IMG/VR virus record: IMGVR_UViG_3300017963_000014
Coordinates: 1-64,000 of that record
DNA from: a virus
DNA length: 64,000 nt
Direction: 5' to 3' (one strand)
Position 1 is the stretch's first letter; every line of letters begins with the position of its first letter. A model generated the notes under the pieces. The model worked only from the letters and a program-made list of their open reading frames with translations. It was not told the DNA's origin and did not search any database. This document shows positions 47,424 through 56,777 of this stretch, piece by piece. The position numbers and the translations under genes were made by a program.

Positions 47424-49778
47424 CTAGACGACCGCGTCGAAGATCCCGGCGCGTCCGATCACGACGCGGAACCGCTCGACGGTGTCGGCGAGCTTCAGCG
47501 TCAGCTCCGCGTTAAGGTCCCCGTCCGCGAGCGTCGCGTCCGTGTTGTTCTCGGAGTCGATCTTCAGCTCGAACGCCTCGCCGTCGAACTTCCGACCGCG
47601 GAGCGCGCCCTTAACCCACTCCGGGAGGAAGTAGTCGCGGAAGGAGGTCGCGACGCGCTGCCAGGCGGTCTCGTTGTTGATCGCGAAGACGATCCAGTCG
47701 AAGTTCTCCCGAATCACGTTCTCGTAGTGCGACATCTGGCACCGCTGGTGGTACCACCTCCACTCGCTCGTCGGCGAGAGCGTCCGGTCGCCCCAGATAA
47801 TAACGACGCCCTGCCGGAACTTCACGACGTTCAGCCCCTGCGGGTTCAGCCGCTCCTCGTCGAGCTCCGGCTGCGTCTCCGCGTCCCCGGTCGGGAGCTC
47901 GAGGACCTCCGGAAGCGTTACCTCGATCCCCGCCGGCGCCTTGTGGTACCCCTCGTACTGCCGCGCGACGAGCGCCTCGCGGCCGAGGATCATCCCGACG
48001 AGGGTCTGCTCCTTCAGCGGCGTGACCTCCGCCCCCGGCGTCGCGTCCGGGTCCGGGACCGAGCCGAATGAAGGCCAGTCCGTCGAGGCGTACTCGGAGC
48101 GGCCGAGGGTACCGTTGACCCAGTCGATCGCCTCGGCCTCGGTCGTGTACTGCTTCGGAACCTGGACCTTGAAGCTGTAGTTCCGCGCCGCCGCGTACTC
48201 GACCCCCGAGCGCTGGAGTGTCGCGGAGGTCAGGCCCGGGGTAGCGAGCTTCACGAGCCCCTTGTTCTTCCCGAAGATCTTGTTCAGCGTCGAGACGTTC
48301 GGGTCGAACGCGTCGAGGAAGTCCGCGTCCGTTACCGGCGACCCGTTGTGCCCGCCCTCGAACTCCTGCGCGTACTCGAGCAGGAAGAGGTCGCCCGCGG
48401 CGATCGAGCCGCCGTCGGTGAGGTCGAGGCCGGCGCGAACCGAGACGCTGTCCCGGTCGTTGGCGTCGATCCGGAACGCGAGGTTCGGCGTCCCGACGAA
48501 GTCGGGGTAGACGAGCCCGCCGACGAGCTCGTCCGGGATCAGCGCGAGGACCTCGATCACGACCTCGTCGCCGTCGACGAGGGCGGTCCCGCCGTTCGTC
48601 ACGGTCACGGTCCCGATCTCGGGACCGAGGTTAGTAGCTACGCCGGTGAACGCGGCCTGGAGGACGTCGAGCGGACCGATCGAGGTAGTCCAGCGGATAT
48701 CCGCGCCCGCGTTCTCGACCGTCCCCGTGAGGATCTGCGACCGAACCGCCGCGCCCTTGACGAAGACCGTCGTCGGGTCCGCCCCCGCGACCGGGGAGTC
48801 TACCGTGACGTCCGGGTCCGGAAGCGTGAGCGTGAGCGCCGTCAGCGTCTTGCTCTGCCCGTAGAAGTTCGCCGGCCGGACCGCCGCGACGGTCTTGTCC
48901 CCGACGTAGAGGTCCTCGGCGAAGATCTCCCGGTTCGACGGGTCCTGGTTGATCACGTTAACCCAGTAGTTCGCCTTCGTCGGGTCGGTCGAGAGGTTCC
49001 GGTACCGACTCGAGACCTCGGCGCCGTCGACGAATACGCGGAGCGAGAACTCGGTCGAGGGGTTCTCGTCGCCGTCGCCGACGATAACCGCGAGGTGATC
49101 GTCGTTACCGAGGTAGTCGACGTTATCGCGCGTCAGGACGTAGCGGTTCGCCGGGCTTCCACCGCCGGCGGCCCAGTCCGCGGCGAGGTCCTGGTCCGCC
49201 TCGACCGAGATTACGCCCGCGGCGGTATTCCCTACGATCCGGTAGGTCTTCGTCGTGACCTTCTTGAGGTCGAGCGTTCCGCCGGCCCACTCGTTCTCGA
49301 TCATCGCGTCGCCGGTGTCGAGCGTCGTCGCCGTTAGGTCGCCGCCGCCGGTGATCTCGTCGATATACGTCTCGCGCCGACCGCCCCAGACCCCGCCGTT
49401 CTTCGCGTAGAGCTTCCCGAGGACCTTTCGACCGGAGGCGGGCGGCGCCGCCGTCCCCTGCCGGGTGTAGAGCGTGAGCTCCGCCCGCTTCTCGTCGCCG
49501 GCCGTGACGCGGTACGGGATCAGCTCGCCCGCGCCGCGCCCCATCTTGTAGAAGTCCTGCGCCGCCTTCGGCGCGTCCCCCTGCGGGATCCTCCCTCCGT
49601 ACCGACGGTCGAAGTCGATCCGACCCGAGGGGAACCCGGGCTCGCCCACCTCGCCCCGCTCGTACTCGCCGAGTAGGACGGTAACGCCGAGGGGGGCCTC
49701 CTGGATCTCCTTCTGCGCCTCCCGCTCCTCGACCGAGACGCCGGCTCCTTTCACGGGCCCGAATCTTCTAACGGTCAT
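47424..49778 (-). CDS. Tail sheath protein
   Basis: The 784-residue protein starts VRRFGPVKGAGVSVEERE and reads APLGVTVLLGEYERGEVG, the N-terminal pattern of sheath proteins. The C-terminal third has NPQGLNVVKFRQGVVIIWGDRT, RWYHQRCQMSHYENVIRENFDWIVFAINNETAWQRV and DGEAFELKIDSENNTDAT, the conserved core that contracts. Two inserted beta domains lie in the middle. It shows that the phage is a contractile-tail phage. Confidence 0.88.
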   Translation of the reverse strand: MTVRRFGPVKGAGVSVEEREAQKEIQEAPLGVTVLLGEYERGEVGEPGFPSGRIDFDRRYGGRIPQGDAPKAAQDFYKMGRGAGELIPYRVTAGDEKRAELTLYTRQGTAAPPASGRKVLGKLYAKNGGVWGGRRETYIDEITGGGDLTATTLDTGDAMIENEWAGGTLDLKKVTTKTYRIVGNTAAGVISVEADQDLAADWAAGGGSPANRYVLTRDNVDYLGNDDHLAVIVGDGDENPSTEFSLRVFVDGAEVSSRYRNLSTDPTKANYWVNVINQDPSNREIFAEDLYVGDKTVAAVRPANFYGQSKTLTALTLTLPDPDVTVDSPVAGADPTTVFVKGAAVRSQILTGTVENAGADIRWTTSIGPLDVLQAAFTGVATNLGPEIGTVTVTNGGTALVDGDEVVIEVLALIPDELVGGLVYPDFVGTPNLAFRIDANDRDSVSVRAGLDLTDGGSIAAGDLFLLEYAQEFEGGHNGSPVTDADFLDAFDPNVSTLNKIFGKNKGLVKLATPGLTSATLQRSGVEYAAARNYSFKVQVPKQYTTEAEAIDWVNGTLGRSEYASTDWPSFGSVPDPDATPGAEVTPLKEQTLVGMILGREALVARQYEGYHKAPAGIEVTLPEVLELPTGDAETQPELDEERLNPQGLNVVKFRQGVVIIWGDRTLSPTSEWRWYHQRCQMSHYENVIRENFDWIVFAINNETAWQRVATSFRDYFLPEWVKGALRGRKFDGEAFELKIDSENNTDATLADGDLNAELTLKLADTVERFRVVIGRAGIFDAVV

Positions 49779-49792
49779 CTCCGATTCCTCCT

Positions 49793-49804
49793 GTCTGGAG
49801 AGAC
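49793..49804 (-). promoter_or_regulatory. Small hairpin in the sheath leader
   Basis: GTCT and AGAC pair around four bases, immediately before AGGAGG, the sheath ribosome binding site. The stem is short, so the support comes from its place in a series. Confidence 0.3.
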
Positions 49805-49813
49805 GCGCTCATC

Positions 49814-51148
49814 CTAGTGCGTCTCGGGGGTCGAGGCGGGGACCGGGGCCCCGCTCGCGAGCGCGTCCGACTCCCGCCGGGAGTCGACGTTCGCCCAGGT
49901 GGTCTTGACGGCGAGCACGCCGAAGGTGTCTCGCTCCGGCCGGAGCTGCGCGGCGACGTCTACGAGGTCGAACCGGGTCTTGAACGCCCGGACGTCCCCG
50001 ACGTCGCCCTCGATCGGAACGGCCGAGAATTGCTCACGAAGTATCGTTCTAAACCGCCGGTCCGTCGCCCTCGAGCGAACGAAGGGTCCGACCTCTCCGG
50101 GCGGCCCGGCGACGATCGCGCGGGTCGCGGCCTCGAGTAGACCCGCCTGCTCCCGGCTCCTGTCGGTTCGGAGCTCCATCTCTATCCGGTAGGTCGTTCG
50201 GTGCGGGGGCAGGATCTCAACGGCTTCTCCGGTGTCACTCCGTACGGTACCCCTCGCCGCGAACGCCGGGTAATCGGATGAGGAGACCGAGTCCGCGTCC
50301 CGTAGCGCGACCTGCGGGACCTTCCCGATCTCGAGGAAGTCCTCCGAGGTGTCCCAGGCGACGACCGGGCGGACCCGTAGGACGGGGTAGGGGACGCCGC
50401 CGACCGGGATCGGGGCGGAGAGCGAAATTACCCGCGTCCCCGGGTCGTACGAGGCGAGGAGGTCGACGAGGAGGTTCGGGTCGTTCGAGAGGTCGTACAC
50501 CTCCTCGACGTCGACTATCTGTAAACCCGCGTCGTCGCGGTAGTCGTCGAGATCGATCGAGGCGACCGGAGCGGTAACCACCGGCGGTAGCGCGAGCCGG
50601 AGCCGGAAGTCGAGCGCCTCCTGGTAGGTCGCGGTCAGGGAGTCGACGAGGGCGTCGGCGTACCAGTCGACGGTACCCTCCCAGAGGAGGGAGAGGCAGG
50701 CGACGGAGGGGGTAACGCGGTCGTCGGTCGTCCGGAGGTTTAGGACCGGCGCGAACTCCCGCGTCGACTTTACGTCGTACGTCGGGAGCGCCGCGTTAAG
50801 CTCCTCGATCGTGTTCCACTCCCCCGGGTTCGGGGCGCGCCAGGAGCCGCCGTCGAAGTAGAACTCCCCCGCGCCGTCGAAGAGCCGGAACCCGACGGAG
50901 GTCCCCTCCGGGAGCTCGGCCTCGAGCTGCGCGATCAGGAGCTTTCGAACCGCCTCCGGCCGGGCTATCGGCGGGCGGACGTAGAGGTCGGCGTCGGTCG
51001 GGTAGCGGAAGGCGGCGTTTAGCTTCAGCTCCGCGCGGAAGGTCCGGGGGTCGACCCGGACCTTCGCCGGGTCGGAGAGGGTACTCCCCGCGATCGCGTC
51101 GAAGCCGCGGCCGGGTTCCCAGTAGAAGTCGGTGATTACTCGACTCAT
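49814..51148 (-). CDS. Neck or tail-terminator region structural protein
   Basis: The 444-residue protein lies between the gp10/gpS-like gene and the sheath. It has an N-terminal strand region (DFYWEPGRGFDAIAGS), a central DLYVRPPIARPEAVRKLLIAQLEAELPEG, and a C-terminal PERDTFGVLAVKTTWANVDS, a strand set seen in tail terminators and completion proteins. I cannot name the family. Overlap by four bases with the next upstream gene supports a joint role at the head-tail joint. Confidence 0.55.
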   Translation of the reverse strand: MSRVITDFYWEPGRGFDAIAGSTLSDPAKVRVDPRTFRAELKLNAAFRYPTDADLYVRPPIARPEAVRKLLIAQLEAELPEGTSVGFRLFDGAGEFYFDGGSWRAPNPGEWNTIEELNAALPTYDVKSTREFAPVLNLRTTDDRVTPSVACLSLLWEGTVDWYADALVDSLTATYQEALDFRLRLALPPVVTAPVASIDLDDYRDDAGLQIVDVEEVYDLSNDPNLLVDLLASYDPGTRVISLSAPIPVGGVPYPVLRVRPVVAWDTSEDFLEIGKVPQVALRDADSVSSSDYPAFAARGTVRSDTGEAVEILPPHRTTYRIEMELRTDRSREQAGLLEAATRAIVAGPPGEVGPFVRSRATDRRFRTILREQFSAVPIEGDVGDVRAFKTRFDLVDVAAQLRPERDTFGVLAVKTTWANVDSRRESDALASGAPVPASTPETH

Positions 51149-51741
51149 AACCCGTTAAGGGTAGCTTTGACGGACTCGCCGAAGGCTAACTCAATGCGGG
51201 GGACCGCGGCCTCGAACGGCTCCCGGAGGAAGGGGCGACCGCGGACGCGCCAGGTCCGCGCGCCCTCGCCGCCCTTCCCCTCGAACCGGACCTTCCCGCC
51301 CCGGCGCTTCCGGAGCTCGGCGAAGACCGCGGCCCGGACCTTCTCCGTGACGCGGATCACGAACCCCTCGTGAAGCGAGACCGCGACGTCGACGAGTCCC
51401 CGACCCCCGGCGTTCCGCGCGGTCCGGAGCACGCCGACGGCGCCGCGGAGCCGGACCGCGACCGCGTTCGAGCCCTTCGCGCTGACCCCCGTCCGGATCC
51501 CCGCCCGGAGGTCGCCGCGGTCAACGAGCGGGCGAGAGCTACCCTTGATTAGGACCGTGAGCGGGGAGTTCGGAACCCCGTGCCGCTCCCCGTCGATGTA
51601 CCCGACGACGTCCCGGCGGAGGAGCTCGACCTGCCGCCTCATCTCCCGCCGGACCTTCTTCCGGAACTCCCTCCGAGCCCGCTTAGGTTCGAGGAAGCGG
51701 AGGAACTTAGCCCAGTCTCCGCCGAGACGGAACTTAAGCAC
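51145..51741 (-). CDS. Tail completion/morphogenesis protein (HK97 gp10 or gpS-like)
   Basis: The 198-residue protein has a basic helical start (KRARREFRKKVRREMRRQVELLRRDVVGYI) and PLVDRGDLRAGI, a hallmark of phage virion-morphogenesis and gp10-like proteins. It ends with RGRPFLREPFEAAVPRIELAFGESV, the conserved end of this group. It probably finishes the tail before joining to the head. Confidence 0.7.
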   Translation of the reverse strand: MLKFRLGGDWAKFLRFLEPKRARREFRKKVRREMRRQVELLRRDVVGYIDGERHGVPNSPLTVLIKGSSRPLVDRGDLRAGIRTGVSAKGSNAVAVRLRGAVGVLRTARNAGGRGLVDVAVSLHEGFVIRVTEKVRAAVFAELRKRRGGKVRFEGKGGEGARTWRVRGRPFLREPFEAAVPRIELAFGESVKATLNGL

Positions 51742-52195
51742 CCCCGCCCCCGAGCCGGTCCGTGAACTGGACCTCGAGCAGCGTCAGCCCGTCCTGGTCC
51801 GGGTACCCCGCGACGTCCCGGAACCAGGCGATGTACAGCGAGGTCGAGCGGCGTCCGACCCGGGAGATCCGATCCCCGCGGGAGAGGAAGATCGTCAGGG
51901 TCCCGTCCGGGTTCTCCTCCGCGAGGTTCCAGGCGAGGAGGTCGACGACGCGGAAGAGGAGGTAGCCGGCCCACTTCTCCTCGACGCCGGCGGGGTGGTA
52001 GTCCGGCTTCCGGATACTCCCCCGGTTGTAGTCGACCTGCGCCTCGACCTCGACCGGTTCCCCGAGCCCGGGCCCGCCGCCGAGCCGCCAGACCTGCCGG
52101 ACCGGCTCCCGCGCGACGGGGTCGAAGACGGTAGAGCCCTCGACCTTGCGCTCGAGGACGACCGGGAGCGGGTGAATTAGATTAGGGACGGGCAA
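51734..52195 (-). CDS. Head-tail joining (neck) protein
   Basis: The 153-residue protein has a beta-rich pattern with VEVEAQVDYNRGSIRKPDYHPAG and DLLAWNLAEENPDGTLTIFLSRGDRIS, ending DGLTLLEVQFTDRL. Its size and place before the gp10-like gene suit a head-closure or stopper protein. No family is recognised with certainty. Confidence 0.5.
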   Translation of the reverse strand: MPVPNLIHPLPVVLERKVEGSTVFDPVAREPVRQVWRLGGGPGLGEPVEVEAQVDYNRGSIRKPDYHPAGVEEKWAGYLLFRVVDLLAWNLAEENPDGTLTIFLSRGDRISRVGRRSTSLYIAWFRDVAGYPDQDGLTLLEVQFTDRLGGGGA

Positions 52196-52206
52196 TTCCG
52201 ATTCTC

Positions 52207-53202
52207 CTAAATCCGGGGCCCGAAGCGCCGGTTCACCGTCCGCGGGGCCCCGACCTTTATCGGCGCGCGGTACGCCGCGAGGATCTGGTCGACCTCTGGG
52301 TCGCCGGTCGTCGAGTGCAGCTTCGACCCGACGAACGGGTCGCCGTACCTCCGACGATGCCGGTCCGTCTCCTCCTCGACGATCGGACCGAACGCGGTCG
52401 AGCCCCCGCCGCCGACGACGGAGTAGAGTCCGCGGGAGGAGCGGGCGACGAGCTTCTTGATCGCGTACTTAATCGGCTCCGGCGTACTCCCGTCGGTCTC
52501 TACGTACCCGAAGGTCCCGTCGAGGACCTGGTTCTGCTCCCCGACCTCGAAGACCGCCGAGGTCGTCCCGAGGTAGCCCGTCCCCTCGAAGATCGAGCGC
52601 GAGCCGGAGAGGAGCTTCACCCGGGGGTTCCGCCGGTCGTCCTGCCCCGATCCCCCCCGTCCGGCGTAGACCTTGTACGTCCCGGGGTCCGCGGCGGAGG
52701 CGCTCCCGTTGAGGTAGAGCGCCGCGATCGAGATAATCGGTACCGGGAGCTGTAGGAGCGCCGTCCCCGTCCCGTCCCGGACCCAGTCGAACGCCCGGGG
52801 CGTGAACCAGAGCCGGGTGCAGCGCTCGACGAAGGCCTGCCAGGTCAGGATCCGGGAGAGGAGCTGCGCGTCCGAGACGGAGGCGGGGACGCCCTCGGCC
52901 CTCATCTCGTCGAGCGTTACGTAGAGCGCGTCGGTCTCCCCGAGGATCGGGTCCGAGAGCGAACTCTCCTGGAGCGTCGTCGTGTTGAAGTAGCTCGTCT
53001 TGTACCAGTCCGTCGGACTCCCGCCGAGGTCGTCGTAGTAGTAGACCGAGACGCCCGCGACGAACGGGATCCGGGTCGCGGGGGTCGTGATCTCGACGTA
53101 CGGACCGCCCTCGACCGCGGCTCGGAAAACGCGAATGACGTCGAAGATCGTTACGACGTTCTCGATCTTGTTGACGTTTATCGTTACCTTGATAACGGGC
53201 AT
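52207..53202 (-). CDS. Head-tail connector with an added N-terminal domain
   Basis: The 331-residue protein has residues 95-250 like gp6/YqbG head-tail connectors: YVTLDEMRAEGVPASVSDAQLLSRILTWQAFVERCTRLWFTPR. The N-terminal 90 residues (DVIRVFRAAVEGGPYVEI, VSVYYYDDLGGSPTDWYKTSYFN) look like a fibronectin- or Ig-type fold. The C-terminal part is rich in Arg. Typical connectors are 100-150 residues. It should bind below the portal. Confidence 0.65.
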   Translation of the reverse strand: MPVIKVTINVNKIENVVTIFDVIRVFRAAVEGGPYVEITTPATRIPFVAGVSVYYYDDLGGSPTDWYKTSYFNTTTLQESSLSDPILGETDALYVTLDEMRAEGVPASVSDAQLLSRILTWQAFVERCTRLWFTPRAFDWVRDGTGTALLQLPVPIISIAALYLNGSASAADPGTYKVYAGRGGSGQDDRRNPRVKLLSGSRSIFEGTGYLGTTSAVFEVGEQNQVLDGTFGYVETDGSTPEPIKYAIKKLVARSSRGLYSVVGGGGSTAFGPIVEEETDRHRRRYGDPFVGSKLHSTTGDPEVDQILAAYRAPIKVGAPRTVNRRFGPRI

Positions 53203-53204
53203 CG

Positions 53205-53582
53205 CTAGCTAACCTCCTTCGCCCCGATTATGCGCGGCCGGAGATTCGTCGCCGCGAGGAGCTTCGGGACGAGCTCGACCGCGGCCGAGAGGCTCGGGAC
53301 GCCCCCGTCGGCCCCGCCGGTCGAGAGGACTTCAGTATCGTAGTACGCGTAGAGGACGTCCCCCGGATCGTCCGCCGCGCCCTGACTCGGGAGCGGGGGG
53401 AGCTTCATTCGGAAGGTCCCGGCGTCGGGGTCGAGCTCGACCCAGCCGTTCTCGAGCTCGCGCTTCAGCTGCTGCCCGTTTAGGAAGACGACTAGCGAGT
53501 CCGCGCGGTAGTGCGTCGGGACGGAGAAGTCGCGGTTCACGCCGTCTACGACGCCGGCGACGGGTTCGAGGCGGGAGGGCAT
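53205..53582 (-). CDS. Small structural protein, paralogue A
   Basis: The 125-residue protein reads VAGVVDGVNRDFSVPTHYRADSLVVFLNGQQLKRE and DPGDVLYAYYD, the same module as the next gene (GTIDGVNKDF, PGTLRALRNGRLLARD, PVPGDVVYVFF). This module is frequent in phage structural genes and probably forms a small beta sandwich. A 25-residue C-terminal tail with a helix is extra. The adjacent neck genes suggest a virion part, but the role is unknown. Confidence 0.6.
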   Translation of the reverse strand: MPSRLEPVAGVVDGVNRDFSVPTHYRADSLVVFLNGQQLKRELENGWVELDPDAGTFRMKLPPLPSQGAADDPGDVLYAYYDTEVLSTGGADGGVPSLSAAVELVPKLLAATNLRPRIIGAKEVS

Positions 53583-53821
53583 TACGGGGTCTCCTCCGCG
53601 AAGAAGACGTAGACGACGTCCCCCGGGACCGGCGCTCGACGGAGGCGGAAGGTCCCGAGCGGGGGGTCGAGCTCGTCGTACCCGTCTTCGAAGTCGCGCG
53701 CGAGTAGTCTCCCGTTCCGGAGCGCGCGGAGCGTCCCGGGCTCGTACGGGAGGGGCGCGGCGAAGTCCTTGTTGACCCCGTCGATCGTCCCGAGCGCCTC
53801 GAGTAGTCGGGTCTGAGCCAC
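53582..53821 (-). CDS. Small structural protein, paralogue B
   Basis: The 79-residue protein is the bare version of the module described for the previous gene: GTIDGVNKDFAAPLPYEPGTL, then FEDGYDELDPPLGTFRLRRAPVPGDVVYVFF. It overlaps the other copy by one base, so a tandem duplication is likely. It may form a fibre or adhesin base. Confidence 0.6.
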   Translation of the reverse strand: MAQTRLLEALGTIDGVNKDFAAPLPYEPGTLRALRNGRLLARDFEDGYDELDPPLGTFRLRRAPVPGDVVYVFFAEETP

Positions 53822-53839
53822 GCTTCGCCGCTCTCCTTC

Positions 53840-54250
53840 CTACGCGTACTGTACCTCTAGGAATAAGACCCCGTCGATCGTCCCGTCGGGGGTAAGACCG
53901 GGGGAGGAGCCCCAGAGGATCCCGACCTCGTCGCCCTTATCCGCGACGATCTCCCCGGGGGTTATCTCCCAGATCTTCTTAGACCCGGAGTCGACGTCTA
54001 CGTACTTCCCCGTCGGTACCCCGTTCTTAGTAAGCTCGAAGCGGAGAAAGCCTCCCGTTACCGACTCGCTAAGGACGATCCCGACGGTTACGAGTGAGGC
54101 GATACGGGGTAGCGGGAACTCGACGATACTCGCGGGGAATCCCGCGATCGGGAGCGACGCGCCCGTCGTCTCCCCCGCCGCGAAGTCGCTCCCGCTCCAG
54201 AAGACGGGGAGGAAGGCCCGGGGGCTCTTTACGGTGGTCTCGTTCGACAT
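53840..54250 (-). CDS. Putative virion surface or fibre protein
   Basis: The 136-residue protein is beta-rich, with ASIVEFPLPRIASLVTVGIVLSESVTGG, RFELTKNGVPTGK and DGTIDGVLFLEVQYA, a jelly-roll-like pattern. It is in the small-protein set between neck and head genes. No family is recognised; a decoration or adhesin role is inferred from its neighbours. Confidence 0.55.
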   Translation of the reverse strand: MSNETTVKSPRAFLPVFWSGSDFAAGETTGASLPIAGFPASIVEFPLPRIASLVTVGIVLSESVTGGFLRFELTKNGVPTGKYVDVDSGSKKIWEITPGEIVADKGDEVGILWGSSPGLTPDGTIDGVLFLEVQYA

Positions 54251-54251
54251 A

Positions 54252-54860
54252 TCAGAAGGCCTCCGCCTTCACCCCGATGATCTGGATCGCGACGTCCGAG
54301 GTGTCGCTCGCGTGCGACCCGTCCCGCCCGACCTGAAGCGCGAGCGCGTCGTCCTCCTCGAAGGAGGAAGCGTCGAGGTAGAGGACCGCCCCGAAGACCT
54401 CGCCGATCGTATCGTAGGAGACGGTAACGTCGACGTACTGCGCGTCGGCCCAGCCCTCGGAGGAGTCGTCCCCGACCCCCTGCGCCTTCGCCCGCGCCCC
54501 GATCCGAACGACGGTCCCGGTTCCGCTCTCCTTGAGGATGAACTTAGCGGAGACCTTCAGCGAGGCCTTCGAGTTACTCTCGTGCGGCCAGCGCCCCTGG
54601 ATCGCCCCCCAGCCCGTCGCGCCCGCGGCGACCTCGATCGCCGGTCGATCGTTAGCGACCACCGAGGTAGCGCCCGGGAGGACCGCCTCTACGTAGGGGT
54701 CGGTTACGACGTCCCTCGGGCAGCGGCACTCGAGGACGCCGAGTCCGTTGGGGTCCAGCGAGTGCGCGGGGTTCGTGGGGCACTCCGTCGGGGTGTCCTG
54801 GGACCAGACGTACTTGTACGCACCCTCGGTCGCGCAGCGGATCCGGTAGTACTTCAGCAT
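54252..54860 (-). CDS. Putative virion protein with N-terminal Cys module
   Basis: The 202-residue protein begins with YYRIRCATEGAYKYVWSQDTPTECPTNPAHSLDP, a Cys/His set (C9, C27, H32, and C45, C47) that may bind zinc. A beta-sandwich-like second half follows (SLKVSAKFILKESGTGTVVRI, YVDVTVSYDTIGEVFGAVLYLD). Modules with CPTNPAHS occur near phage fibre genes. Function is unknown. Confidence 0.55.
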   Translation of the reverse strand: MLKYYRIRCATEGAYKYVWSQDTPTECPTNPAHSLDPNGLGVLECRCPRDVVTDPYVEAVLPGATSVVANDRPAIEVAAGATGWGAIQGRWPHESNSKASLKVSAKFILKESGTGTVVRIGARAKAQGVGDDSSEGWADAQYVDVTVSYDTIGEVFGAVLYLDASSFEEDDALALQVGRDGSHASDTSDVAIQIIGVKAEAF

Positions 54861-54868
54861 CCGACCCC

Positions 54869-55381
54869 CTAGAAGAGGATGAGGATCGCGTGGATCCTCA
54901 CCCGGTTATTCCCCCCACCCCCCGTCCGCTTAACCTCGATCGAGAGCGACGTCGGCGCCGTCGGTACGTTCGAGATCGCCCCGAGGTCCGTTACCGTCGG
55001 GTACGCGTTCGCGGTCGAGACCGAGGCGATCGTCTGCGCGTTCGGTACGTCGTAGAGTCTGCACTCCACGGAGGTCGCGCCGTTCGGGTCGAGGATAGCC
55101 TTGATCGAAGTCGGCGCTCCGACGAGGTTCGAACCGGGGAAGAGGTAGTCGCAGACCCTCGTGTAGTCGGTGTTCGCCGTCTCGAAGTACGGGGTACCGT
55201 TAAGTCCGCTGGCCCCGAACGAGATCGCGACGTGCGCGCCCGGGCGGAGGGACTCCCAGACCCCGCTTCGGTACACGCGGAGCCTACCGAGCGCGGAGTC
55301 GAAGTAGATCAGCCCCTCCGAGGGACTCGCGGGCGGGGTCGCGACCGGTTCGAGGAGCGCGGACTGTAGGCTTAGCGGCAT
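54869..55381 (-). CDS. Putative fibre-associated protein
   Basis: The 170-residue protein reads ASPSEGLIYFDSALGRLRVYRSGVWESLR, the short strand-turn module that begins phage fibres, then a jelly-roll-like region with VECRLYDVPNAQTIASVSTANAYPTVTDLG and a last basic strand. It shares the leading module with the next gene (SPVEGQIWYNVTEKKLKLYRNG). It is probably a receptor-binding or adaptor protein. Confidence 0.6.
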   Translation of the reverse strand: MPLSLQSALLEPVATPPASPSEGLIYFDSALGRLRVYRSGVWESLRPGAHVAISFGASGLNGTPYFETANTDYTRVCDYLFPGSNLVGAPTSIKAILDPNGATSVECRLYDVPNAQTIASVSTANAYPTVTDLGAISNVPTAPTSLSIEVKRTGGGGNNRVRIHAILILF

Positions 55382-56776
55382 CTACGCGCTCTCGCCGTCC
55401 TTCATCGCGATCCAGTTCATCTGGAGGAGGTTCGCGACGTTGTTCGCCCCGACGTTGATCGTAAACCCCCCGGCGACCTGCGACTCGACGACCGGCGAGA
55501 ACTGCTGGTTATTCTGTGTAACCGGCGTCAGGACGACCGCGTAGTTCGCGTCCCCGAACGCGGTCGCGAACGTTACCGTCGCCCTCTTCGGGTTCCCGGC
55601 GAAGGAGCCGACGGGGACCCTCCCCGCCTTCTGGTCGAGCGCCTGCTGATCGAGCGCGTCGTCGATCCCCTTGAGGTGCGCCGTCAGGTGGTCGACGTCC
55701 GTAACCTCCGGCGGCGAGGTGTCCGGCGTATAGTTCGTCGGCGTGAAGTCGATGTCGAGCCGGTCCCCGTCGACCTCGTCCCCCCCGTCCTTGATGTGCC
55801 GCGCCGCGTGCGCCGAGACGTCGACCCCGTCGACGAGGTTCACGTTCGTTACGTTGTTTCCCCCCATATCGAGGTCGCCGGCCATCGCGCGGGCGCCGGA
55901 GACGAGGAGGTACTGCGTGTGGTCGTCGTTCCCGAGTCCGATCAGCGCCGAGTGCTGGACCGCGTTCCCGAACGACCCCCAGACCGAGCCGTTGAAGAAG
56001 TAGTATATGTTCTCGTCCTCGACCTTCAGCGCGAAGCCCTCGTTCGGGGTCGTGAAGATCCAGGCGCTCGCGCCGTCCCACTCCGCGATATCGTCCTTCT
56101 TCCCGTTCCAGGCGTCCTCGGAGAACTCGACGCTCCCGTCCGCGGTCGCGTCCGTCAGGTCCTCGTTTACCGTAATCTCCGTGTTCGGCGCGTTGTAGAC
56201 GATCGACGCTACCGTATACGTCCCGTCGTTTCCGGTCGAGCCGACGATATCGAACTCCTCGGTCGCCGATAGCTCCGCCGTCTTGTCCCCGGCGATCGAG
56301 ACGACCTCCGTCGCGGGGTTCACCGCGACGATCGCGTAGGAGTGAACCCCGACTATGTACCGGTCCCCTCCGACCGGGACCGCCGGGGGCTTCGCGAGGT
56401 CCTTGTCGAGGACGGAGTTCTGCCAGTCGAGCCCCTTTAGCTTCGAGTTAATCTGCTCGGTCGTCCAGCTCTCGCTCGCCGCGTTGAACCCCGCGCCGCT
56501 CCCGCCTACGTTCGTGATATCGTTACCGCCCATATCGACGTCGCCGGCGAGCGTCGGACTAGCCGTCCGCGCCTGCTCGAGCGTCGTCGTGTGCGGGTTC
56601 GCGGTCGAGGTCGAGTGCGCCGTGAACGTTACGTTGTCGACAAGCGTATCCGTCGAGCCGTTCCGGTAGAGCTTCAGCTTCTTCTCGGTAACGTTGTACC
56701 AGATCTGCCCCTCTACCGGACTCCCGGGGTCGGAGGTAAGCTCGTCGAACTCGATCGCGAGTATCTTTAAGCCCAT
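55382..56776 (-). CDS. Tail-fibre-like protein with shared C-terminal domain
   Basis: The 464-residue protein starts with SPVEGQIWYNVTEKKLKLYRNG and contains two stretches DVDMGGNDITNVGG and DLDMGGNNVTNVNL that are repeated. A middle part (GGDRYIVGVHSYAIV, DDIAEWDGASAWIFTTPNEGFALKV) resembles DUF2793-type fibre modules. The last 75 residues (GSFAGNPKRATVTFATAFGDANYAVVL) are closely related to the end of the next gene. It is probably a receptor-binding fibre or capsid fibre. Confidence 0.7.
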   Translation of the reverse strand: MGLKILAIEFDELTSDPGSPVEGQIWYNVTEKKLKLYRNGSTDTLVDNVTFTAHSTSTANPHTTTLEQARTASPTLAGDVDMGGNDITNVGGSGAGFNAASESWTTEQINSKLKGLDWQNSVLDKDLAKPPAVPVGGDRYIVGVHSYAIVAVNPATEVVSIAGDKTAELSATEEFDIVGSTGNDGTYTVASIVYNAPNTEITVNEDLTDATADGSVEFSEDAWNGKKDDIAEWDGASAWIFTTPNEGFALKVEDENIYYFFNGSVWGSFGNAVQHSALIGLGNDDHTQYLLVSGARAMAGDLDMGGNNVTNVNLVDGVDVSAHAARHIKDGGDEVDGDRLDIDFTPTNYTPDTSPPEVTDVDHLTAHLKGIDDALDQQALDQKAGRVPVGSFAGNPKRATVTFATAFGDANYAVVLTPVTQNNQQFSPVVESQVAGGFTINVGANNVANLLQMNWIAMKDGESA

Positions 56777-56777
56777 A